The notes under the pieces were generated by a model. It searched no databases and had not been told where the DNA came from. It saw only the letters and a list, made by a program, of their open reading frames with translations. A stretch of 21,555 nt of DNA from Methanocalculus sp. Its GTDB lineage: Archaea; Halobacteriota; Methanomicrobia; Methanomicrobiales; Methanocorpusculaceae. Positions 1 through 7,060 of this stretch are shown here, piece by piece. A program made the position numbers and the translations under genes. The DNA lies in assembly GCF_030651615.1 (NCBI RefSeq), contig NZ_JAUSCG010000112.1:1-21555 (forward strand), in the 5' to 3' direction. The stretch's first letter is position 1. The number at the start of each line of letters is the position of its first letter.

Positions 1-2404
1 CCGTGGCTGAACCCGCATCATACCGTGAGGTGACAGAGATCCAATCCTTCAGAAGCGGATCATACCAGAGAATGATCGACTGCTCGTTGCCAGGTGCCGT
101 CAGGATGATCGGGATATCGATCTCTCCATCCTGCGGCTCGATCTGAAAGGCGATCCCGGGCACAGTCCCAGTACCCGGAGGTATATGTATGACCGGTTTG
201 AGGGTCAGGCGGGATGAGACATACCCCTCACCACTCTGAACCCGGCTCCCCTCACTGATGATCAGTGAGAACATACCACTCTCAAGACGGGTCGCGGGGA
301 TCCTGCCATCATCCACTGCATACACCGCCGTCCCGACAGAAAGACGTTCTTCAGGCATGATAATGAGAGATGGATCATCAACTGCATCCTCAACTCCCCT
401 CTTCCGGATGATGAGGATGAGATGCCGGTTCTCCATATAATCACCGGTGCCCCCATCGTCTGCATAACTCTGGAGGAGAGCAGTATTTTCAGACTCGATG
501 AGATGATCACGAACCGGCAGCTTAATGAGGGAGATCTCAGATGATCCGCCAGTCAGGGTGTTGACCCACTCCATATCGTTCATCATAACCCGGTTCAGAT
601 CGCCTCCAAGCCCGGATGCCGCCGTCGATACCGCGATCAACTCTGCATGCGATATCATCCCGATGTCAGGTACACCATCAAAGTATGCGGTGGTTGTCGC
701 ATCCTCTGTCGTTGTTCCAAACGCGGGATCGGCAAGGACTGCATCACACCCTTCGGTGATCCAGTACTCTATCACGGGTGCATCAGGCACTTCTGAAAGG
801 ATAAGCAGGGATGAGCCATACAGGGCAAATGTATCCCCGGAACTGCCATCATTGGTGATTCTGAAGGTGTAATTGCCAGATGATCTGATCCGCTCATCCA
901 GATCAAAGGCAAAGGTATTGACGAGGTAGTCAAACGCACCATATCCTTTCCGATCTCCATAGGTCGCCGCCAGCGGAAGGCTGTACCCGTCCATCACCAC
1001 CTTAACCGTAGGTGTTCTCCCTTCCCTGCTATTCGTATTATGCCCCCATGTGGTGTAGACATACAGGCGGCCATCAGCAACCGTTGCATTCTCCGGCAGG
1101 AAGAGCTGATGAGTCTGTTCGTCCCCTTTCCCGACCTCGAGGAGACCGGTGTAGATACCGGCAGTCGTCATACTGAGTGTTCCATTGATCTCACCCCTCC
1201 GGTACAGGTCAAGGGGACCGCCATGATATCCGGTACCGGCTGCACCCCCTCCTCCGTCTCCGGAAAGTGCGATGATCTCCCGTTCCAGTTTAAAGATAAG
1301 ATCAACGAGATCATCCTCAATGACGACCACCTCCAGAGAGGCATCTTTGTACCCTGCCAGTTTCACGGCGACGGTATGATCCCCAACCAGAATATTCTTC
1401 ATAAGAACCGGGGTCTTCTTCGTTGTATTCACCCCGTCAACGAAGACCCAGGCACCAGCTGGTGTTGACTCAACTGATATTTCGCCGACCTTCGGCTCCT
1501 CCTCAGGATAAGAGATCGTGAGGAGGGCGAGCGGAATCTTAAAGAAGGTATCATCCGGTTGTTTCTGATAATCCAGAGTCAGAGCAGACTCTCCAGTGAC
1601 CAAATCAAGCACATCCCACCGGTTCGATCCCGAGTACGAGCCCTGCGGCTTCCTCCCTTCAAACTCCTCGCCATTGATCCAGTATCTTCCATCAACGCTT
1701 GAGAGATGGATCACCGAGAGGGAGGCAGCAACCGGATCATCATCGGCGACAGGGAGATCAAAACCGGTCTGGCCGACATACACCTCATCATGATAGGAGG
1801 AGGCATCATGCCCCTGATTCACCCGATAGTAGACCTGATCAGTCGTCCCGTCATCATATGCGACAACGAGGGCAACCAGCTTGATCCTGCCGTCGAAGGT
1901 GCCGGTGTAGCCTGCTGGCCGTGCCGTCTTCACTTCGGCATTCACCTTTGTACCTTTGATCAGGCCACCGACATCATACCAGTAGAGATAGTCGCTCGTG
2001 ACACGGTTCCCATTCCCAAACTCAACAGGGCCGGCTCCCCCTTCTCCGGGCCAGCCGTACCCGGAGTTCAAATATTCGTTCCAGGACCGCTCATAGATCC
2101 CGTCGCCATCGCCATCAAACCGAACATCCATCGCCACCGGATAGTTCTCCCGCATATTACCGCAGTAGACGGCAACATAGAGCCGGGCCCATTTCACACC
2201 GGTATGAGCCGGAATGGAGTAAGTTTTCTGAACCGTCGTCCCACCGAGGCCATAGAAGGCATCATAGTACAGTCCGCCTGAGACAACACCCTCCTCAACG
2301 GTCTTTAGCGGGATACCGCCGACATAGGTATCTGCTGATGCTATCGGAACGATGAGGAGGGCGGCTACCAGCATTCCAATCAGAATAGATGTGACATCCC
2401 GCAT
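1..2404 (-). CDS. Large DUF3344-PEGA-DUF3344 cell-surface protein, C-terminus cut by the window edge
   Basis: An open frame runs from ATG at 2404 to the left edge without a stop, giving 801 complete codons; the C-terminus is missing. Residues 1-24 form a signal peptide (hydrophobic core, cleavage near ASA-D). A beta-rich DUF3344-like region follows (about 30-300). A PEGA domain lies at about 305-371, with the typical VESTPAGAWVFVDG start and GYK turn. A Gly-rich linker (about 382-395) leads to a second DUF3344 region (about 410-640), which contains WITEGCD at residue 548 onward. DUF3344 is an archaeal family of unknown function; PEGA domains are small extracellular beta modules, so the protein is probably displayed on the cell surface. 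AGGGGG lies four to five bases before the ATG, and the gene starts nine bases after the permease gene, so it is last seen in that operon. No anchor is visible because the end is cut. The family call is by motif and composition only. Confidence 0.8.
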   Translation of the reverse strand, partial: MRDVTSILIGMLVAALLIVPIASADTYVGGIPLKTVEEGVVSGGLYYDAFYGLGGTTVQKTYSIPAHTGVKWARLYVAVYCGNMRENYPVAMDVRFDGDGDGIYERSWNEYLNSGYGWPGEGGAGPVEFGNGNRVTSDYLYWYDVGGLIKGTKVNAEVKTARPAGYTGTFDGRIKLVALVVAYDDGTTDQVYYRVNQGHDASSYHDEVYVGQTGFDLPVADDDPVAASLSVIHLSSVDGRYWINGEEFEGRKPQGSYSGSNRWDVLDLVTGESALTLDYQKQPDDTFFKIPLALLTISYPEEEPKVGEISVESTPAGAWVFVDGVNTTKKTPVLMKNILVGDHTVAVKLAGYKDASLEVVVIEDDLVDLIFKLEREIIALSGDGGGGAAGTGYHGGPLDLYRRGEINGTLSMTTAGIYTGLLEVGKGDEQTHQLFLPENATVADGRLYVYTTWGHNTNSREGRTPTVKVVMDGYSLPLAATYGDRKGYGAFDYLVNTFAFDLDERIRSSGNYTFRITNDGSSGDTFALYGSSLLILSEVPDAPVIEYWITEGCDAVLADPAFGTTTEDATTTAYFDGVPDIGMISHAELIAVSTAASGLGGDLNRVMMNDMEWVNTLTGGSSEISLIKLPVRDHLIESENTALLQSYADDGGTGDYMENRHLILIIRKRGVEDAVDDPSLIIMPEERLSVGTAVYAVDDGRIPATRLESGMFSLIISEGSRVQSGEGYVSSRLTLKPVIHIPPGTGTVPGIAFQIEPQDGEIDIPIILTAPGNEQSIILWYDPLLKDWISVTSRYDAGSAT

Positions 2405-2413
2405 ACTTTCCCC

Positions 2414-3610
2414 CTAGAGTGAACGGATCGCATCTGCCGGATGGAGTCGGGCCGCCTTCAGTGCCGGATAGATCCCGGAAAGGAGTGATAGCACAATTGC
2501 GATCACCATCCCGATAAGAAGGATCTCAGGCGTCACCATAACAATATCCGCACCAGCAAACCCGGAGAATCCTGCACCAAGCTCTGCAATGACAAAATTT
2601 CTCCCGACTGAGTTGATCACCCCTGCAAAAGCGACTCCAAGGAGATTTCCGAGGATACCACCCGCGATCCCGATGAAGAGGCATTCGGAGAGGATTAACC
2701 GGAGGATATCTCCGGATGACGCCCCGATCGCCATCGATATCCCGATCTCGCGTGTCCGTTCAAAGACCGAGATGATCATCGTGTTCATGATCATGAGTGC
2801 CCCGATCACAAGCGAGATCCCGGTGAATCCGGAGAGGACCATCACGATGATATCAAAGAGCTGGTTCACCGCCCGTATCTGTTCAAATGCGCCATGTGAA
2901 GCTAAACCAAGCCCATTCACCCGTTCAACAACAGGAAATACCATATCCGGGCTCTCCACCCTGACAAAGACGGAGTCAAACGGCCCCTCCGTTCTGCCGC
3001 TATCGGTGATCATCAGGAGATCAAGTTCATCTCCACGCTCTCTGAGAACGCCGACGAGGATGAACTCCTGCCTGATATCGGCAGGCCGCCCCTCCTCGTC
3101 ATAATCGCGGAGGAGGAGGGTGAACCGATCACCGATCCTGATCCCTTCGTACCTCCGGAGTGTCTCTGCAAGATCGTAGCCGAAGACCACCTCCTCTGTA
3201 CCCGTCTGTACACCCCGTCCATCCAGGTATGTGGGTGTAAAGACCGATTCAAAACCGCTATACGCTGCATCCAGTGCAGAGATGAAGGTCTGCCGTTCGG
3301 TTGCATAGGTGATCCGTTGAGATGGCACCGCCCCTGCGATAGCAGGGTCCCGTTCTATCTCTCCAATCTTCTGGCCGGTGATCGGTATCATCACCCCGTC
3401 CCGGATATCGGCATTCACCTCAAGGAGCGTCAGATCAGACTGGTCTTTTATCATCTCAACAGAGAGGGTACGCACCCCTTCCCCAAGTGAGACGACACCG
3501 ACGACCGCAGCAACACCGATCGCAATACCGAGCATCGTCAGAAGGAATCGCAGCCTCTTCCTCGTCACCTGGCGAAAGGAGACCGTCGCAACATCGGAGA
3601 GCCGCACCAT
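2414..3610 (-). CDS. MacB/FtsX-type ABC transporter permease
   Basis: The product has 398 residues and the layout of MacB/LolC-type permeases: one N-terminal membrane helix (about 22-42), a large external MacB_PCD-like domain (about 45-245), then three C-terminal helices (about 255-282, 305-333, 361-382). The FtsX hallmarks ERTREIGISMAIGAS (284-298) and YPALKAARLHPADAIR (381-396) are clear. In this family the permease pairs with a cytosolic ATPase and usually does not move small solutes across the membrane; it drives work on the outer face, such as extracting lipoproteins or expelling peptides. The gene overlaps the ATPase gene by one base (TAATG) and sits among DUF3344 surface-protein genes. 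A role in placing, releasing or mechanically driving those proteins is possible but is inference. The cargo is unknown. A family assignment finer than MacB/FtsX is not supported. Confidence 0.92.
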   Translation of the reverse strand: MVRLSDVATVSFRQVTRKRLRFLLTMLGIAIGVAAVVGVVSLGEGVRTLSVEMIKDQSDLTLLEVNADIRDGVMIPITGQKIGEIERDPAIAGAVPSQRITYATERQTFISALDAAYSGFESVFTPTYLDGRGVQTGTEEVVFGYDLAETLRRYEGIRIGDRFTLLLRDYDEEGRPADIRQEFILVGVLRERGDELDLLMITDSGRTEGPFDSVFVRVESPDMVFPVVERVNGLGLASHGAFEQIRAVNQLFDIIVMVLSGFTGISLVIGALMIMNTMIISVFERTREIGISMAIGASSGDILRLILSECLFIGIAGGILGNLLGVAFAGVINSVGRNFVIAELGAGFSGFAGADIVMVTPEILLIGMVIAIVLSLLSGIYPALKAARLHPADAIRSL

Positions 3611-4275
3611 TATGCAACCAGCCTCCCATCAGCAAGATGGATCGTCTGATCGGTCCCGATCCAGATCCCAGGTTCATGCGTGACGATCAGAAATGTCGTC
3701 CCCGACTCATCGTTGATGCTCTTCATCAGCGAAATAATCTCACCACCCGTCGTCGAATCGAGGTTTCCGGTCGGCTCATCCGCAAGCACAAGAGAGGGGT
3801 TTGCAACGAGTGCCCGTGATATCGCCACACGCTGCTGCTGACCACCCGATAACTCACCCGGGAGATGGTCGGCCCGATCCAGGATCCCAACGAGCTCAAG
3901 CATCTCCATCGCCCGCTTCTTCCGCTCGGTCTTTGGGACACCGGAGAAGATCAGCGGATACTCGACATTCTCAGATGCCGTCATTCCGGAGATGAGGCTG
4001 AAATGCTGGAAGACAAAACCAAGCCGCGTCCTCCTGAGATCAACAAGCTGGTGTTGATTGGTGTAATCCACCGTGGCTCCGGCGATCCGAACAGTACCAC
4101 CGGTCGGCTGATCGAGGCAGCCGATAATATTCAGCAATGTCGATTTCCCGCTGCCGCTCCTCCCGGTGACGGTAACATACTCACCCTCTTCAACAGAGAT
4201 GGTAACACCGTCAAGGGCCATCACCTCCCTGCCAAACCGCTTCTGCAGATCCTCGGTCTGGATGATCGCTGCCAT
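3610..4275 (-). CDS. MacB/LolD-type ABC transporter ATP-binding protein
   Basis: The 221-residue product carries every ABC ATPase motif: Walker A GRSGSGKST (38-46), Q-loop Gln90, signature LSGGQQQR (142-149), Walker B LVLADEP (162-168) and H-loop His200. The LADEPTGNLD form is typical of MacB, LolD and FtsE ATPases that work with FtsX-like permeases. I chose ATG 4275 over the in-frame ATG at 4311 because GGAGGGTGAT stands three bases before it and lies in the last codons of the upstream gene, a common coupling arrangement. The longer start would add twelve residues unlike the family N-terminus. The stop overlaps the permease start by one base. It would power the permease encoded at 2414-3610. 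Confidence 0.93.
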   Translation of the reverse strand: MAAIIQTEDLQKRFGREVMALDGVTISVEEGEYVTVTGRSGSGKSTLLNIIGCLDQPTGGTVRIAGATVDYTNQHQLVDLRRTRLGFVFQHFSLISGMTASENVEYPLIFSGVPKTERKKRAMEMLELVGILDRADHLPGELSGGQQQRVAISRALVANPSLVLADEPTGNLDSTTGGEIISLMKSINDESGTTFLIVTHEPGIWIGTDQTIHLADGRLVA

Positions 4276-4279
4276 TCTA

Positions 4280-5233
4280 TCACCCTCCGTACCTGATATC
4301 AAGGACCGCATTGGTCAGGGTAAGATAGTCCCCGTTATCCTTGACAAGAACAGTATTGCCGGTCTCCCGGAGGTACTGCCTCACATCCCGGTAATCGACT
4401 CCGATCTGGTTGATCTCATCAGAAACAAAGGCATCATACCAGACCTTCCCGTTATATCCGGGGAAGATCGCAGCGATGATCGACTCGATGAAACCCGGGA
4501 GGTTGCCCCCCCTCTCCCTGTTGATGAATATGGCATTCTTCTGCGGGATCTCGGTTCGTGTATGCCCGCCGGATGGCGCAACCAGGAGGAGATCTGCGGT
4601 TGTGAGATCGCGGGTTCTCACATCCCCTTCAAAGAGGATCGCTGAACTGGCCATCGCCTGCGTGATCCCATGGCTTGCATAGAGCATATCGCATCCTTCA
4701 GATACCCAGATCATCCCCGGCAGCTCAGAGCTGTACACGATGAGGAGAGCAGCACCCATCAGGACGACCGTCCTTGTATCATCCGCACCATTCACAACCG
4801 AAATGGTGATCTCCCCATCTCCATGGAGAGGGTGTGGTGGCTCATATGTATCCATCCCTGAGAAGAAGTCATTTGCAGAGACGAAGCCCTTTGAATCGGT
4901 GTACCGATCGATGAGAGGCAGTGGCATACCATCTGCTAAAACCTGAAAGGACGGGTAGATCGCATCCTGACCGATCCGGCTCCATGACCAGTACAGATAG
5001 ATCCGCTGGTAGAGTACCTCCGCACCATCCGGTACGGCATACGGAAGCTGTACAGCATACCCATCACCTGGAGAGAGCGAACCCCCATACGTGCTGTTCC
5101 CGGTCGAGAATGAGTATGCCGCCGGGAGATCGGTATAAAACGTGGTGACAAGGGGCTTATCACCAGCATAACTGGCTGAGGAAGTACAGACAAGGAGAAG
5201 AGTGAGGACGACCGCAATACTACGAAAAGACAT
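4280..5233 (-). CDS. Secreted DUF3344-family protein, short form
   Basis: This 317-residue protein has a signal peptide (about 1-23, ending SYA-GD) and no membrane anchor afterwards, so it is either freely secreted or held by a partner. The mature part is a single DUF3344-type beta region, with aromatic-rich strands at 75-84 and the motif WVSEGCD at 176-182, matching the WITEGCD and WIAEGN motifs of its two neighbours. Function is unknown. The ATG lies 14 bases inside the end of the upstream CARDB gene, in another frame, and its own stop falls five bases before the ATPase start, so translation of these genes is probably coupled. Its position between a membrane-anchored DUF3344 protein and the MacB-like transporter suggests that it works with both, but this is inference. 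Confidence 0.85.
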   Translation of the reverse strand: MSFRSIAVVLTLLLVCTSSASYAGDKPLVTTFYTDLPAAYSFSTGNSTYGGSLSPGDGYAVQLPYAVPDGAEVLYQRIYLYWSWSRIGQDAIYPSFQVLADGMPLPLIDRYTDSKGFVSANDFFSGMDTYEPPHPLHGDGEITISVVNGADDTRTVVLMGAALLIVYSSELPGMIWVSEGCDMLYASHGITQAMASSAILFEGDVRTRDLTTADLLLVAPSGGHTRTEIPQKNAIFINRERGGNLPGFIESIIAAIFPGYNGKVWYDAFVSDEINQIGVDYRDVRQYLRETGNTVLVKDNGDYLTLTNAVLDIRYGG

Positions 5234-7001
5234 AGGTCATCTCCATGCTGTTATCAGCGATATTCCGCTCCTTCAGAATATTTCGTTCATCCGCCACCAC
5301 CCTGACAGTATGCCTGCCCGGTGTCGTATAGATCGGGATAGCGACCTGATGCTGACCCCCTGCCGGTATCCCTTCGGCAACCCGCATCACCGCAGCCCGT
5401 TCTCCGTCCAGATAGACGGTCACCTCAAATGCAGGGGCATCGCTTCCGCCATTATTCCTGATCGTGACCGGGAGATCATAGGCGACATACCCGCCATCTG
5501 CCGAGGCAACCGGTATCATGACTCCAAGTGAGGAGATGACGAGTGCTGCGACGAGAACGCCTGCGATCATCTCCCCTGACCGGAATCTGAAGAGGAGAAG
5601 GGCAAAGAAAATGGCTGCGATCCCAAGCACTGCCGGAACCGGACTTGCTTCTGCAGGAACCGCCGTACCTGCCCCGGACCTGACCGGATTATGTATCATC
5701 ACCGCCAGATCAGGAGGGGTGCCGACGGTGATCGTACGAACCATCTCATTATTGTCGGGATTTCGATCCCCTGCCACCTCTGCCGTGACTGATAAGGCAA
5801 TCGTCCCGGATGCCGGCTTCCAGGGAACAGAGACTGATACCTGCCCGTCATACGATAGGGTGACCGTCTCTTCTGCAAATTGTTTGCCGTCAGCGCTGAA
5901 GATGATCTTCACCGGACCATCCGGAAGACCGCCATAATTGCTGATATCCGCAGTCACCGTCGCGGTCTCACCGGCATATGCATTTGTGGTTTTAACCGCC
6001 GTTACAGCCAGATCAGGAAGAGTATGGCCTGCATCCTTCTTCAGCGTGAGAACCGCAAGAACCGGATGAATATAATCCTCCCCTTCAATCAGTGAGCCGG
6101 TTGTTGCAATCTGACCATCAAAATCGAGGTCACGCCCACGCTCAAAGGTGATCTCGTTCACACCCCTGACATATCCGGTGACATCGAACCGCTCGGCATC
6201 CATATACCGTGACGGGATCCCCTCTTTGCCGGTCGCAGAGAATGATCGTTCATTCCCGATGTCACGGGTACCATCTGATCCTTCAATCCCAAGATCGTGG
6301 CGATTGATCAGGAGATAATCGGGCTGACCGGCATTTGATGCGATGAGTGTAATAAAGAGTTCCGCCTCTTTCAACCCGTTGAGGTCGGCACCTTCAAAGA
6401 CCGTTGTCGAGGAGTCTTTCCAGGTCGGGTTTGTCCCTGCCCATCCCTCTCCATGCAGGTTCTCATTTCCTTCTGCAATCCAGTACTGCACCCGTCCGGA
6501 GGCGGGATCTTCGACACCGGCGATCACAATCACCCCATATACCCGCCCGTCAAGCCGGTTGCCGGTCTCTCCTCTGCTTGTACTCACTGAAACAAGGTTC
6601 TGGCCGGACCTGAGGAGATCGGTTCCATCATAGGCGATCCAGTAGGATCCATGGCTTGCTGCATAGACATCCCGGTTCCGATCGCGTTCCCCTTCAAGCT
6701 GAAACCGTGCTTTCTGGATATTATTTACGGTAATATCCGCCCATCCGGTATACTGTTCGGTCCCCCCCCAGACACCGGCATAGATCCTGGCAAAGACCGG
6801 TTTGGACGGGAGGTTGAACCTCAGATCAATAGGAGGTGCATCCAGCCCGTATGTACCGAAGAAGAGTACCTCACCATTCATCTCACCCACAATCACCGGC
6901 TCAACCGGGATCCCATCCCAAGCATAGATGGCTGAACCCGTAGGTATGCTGAGGGCAATGATGATAAAGAGCAGAGGTATCCTCAAGGTACTATATCCCA
7001 T
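5220..7001 (-). CDS. Membrane-anchored DUF3344/CARDB surface protein with an internal helical hairpin
   Basis: The product has 593 residues. A signal peptide (about 1-27) precedes a DUF3344 region (about 35-325) with WIAEGN at 174-179. A CARDB adhesion-type domain follows (about 328-427, opening LPDLAVTAV and ending NPDNNEMVRTITV). After PDLAV at 430-434 comes a Pro/Ala linker, membrane helix 1 (about 455-472), the basic loop FRFRSGE, helix 2 (about 478-498) and a second CARDB-like domain (about 505-592, with TIRNNGGSDAP and ERNIADNSM). Both CARDB domains would be external. Helix 2 begins at Met478 and ends VASA-DGG, so it looks like an internal signal peptide; the gene may be an old fusion. 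No Shine-Dalgarno sequence precedes ATG 7001, but an AT-rich TATA-like box sits about 28 bases upstream, consistent with a leaderless transcript that opens this operon. Confidence 0.85.
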   Translation of the reverse strand: MGYSTLRIPLLFIIIALSIPTGSAIYAWDGIPVEPVIVGEMNGEVLFFGTYGLDAPPIDLRFNLPSKPVFARIYAGVWGGTEQYTGWADITVNNIQKARFQLEGERDRNRDVYAASHGSYWIAYDGTDLLRSGQNLVSVSTSRGETGNRLDGRVYGVIVIAGVEDPASGRVQYWIAEGNENLHGEGWAGTNPTWKDSSTTVFEGADLNGLKEAELFITLIASNAGQPDYLLINRHDLGIEGSDGTRDIGNERSFSATGKEGIPSRYMDAERFDVTGYVRGVNEITFERGRDLDFDGQIATTGSLIEGEDYIHPVLAVLTLKKDAGHTLPDLAVTAVKTTNAYAGETATVTADISNYGGLPDGPVKIIFSADGKQFAEETVTLSYDGQVSVSVPWKPASGTIALSVTAEVAGDRNPDNNEMVRTITVGTPPDLAVMIHNPVRSGAGTAVPAEASPVPAVLGIAAIFFALLLFRFRSGEMIAGVLVAALVISSLGVMIPVASADGGYVAYDLPVTIRNNGGSDAPAFEVTVYLDGERAAVMRVAEGIPAGGQHQVAIPIYTTPGRHTVRVVADERNILKERNIADNSMEMTYVFS

Positions 7002-7060
7002 AATTATACATACACAGTATTACAAGATAAAAATTTTTTATTTGGTTCACCCGGATCAGA
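7002..7060 (-). promoter_or_regulatory. Promoter and probable T-rich termination zone between the two minus-strand operons
   Basis: This 59-base AT-rich gap separates cobN from the DUF3344/CARDB gene. On the minus strand it reads AATAAAAAATTTTTATC (about 7025-7041) and then roughly 24 bases to the ATG. TTTTTATC is centred about 28 bases before the start codon, the distance expected between an archaeal TATA box and the transcription start, which would put the start at or next to the ATG. The same T-run could help end the cobN transcript. Judged by eye only. Confidence 0.45.

Noticed and set aside
1040..2281. Plus-strand open frames of 142 and 191 codons.
   Set aside because: They lie opposite the continuous DUF3344-PEGA frame, lack motifs, and their peptides look like antisense of a beta-rich protein.
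3865..4645. Plus-strand open frames opposite the MacB-like ATPase and short DUF3344 protein.
   Set aside because: The minus-strand genes have full domain motifs, and the opposite frames show none.
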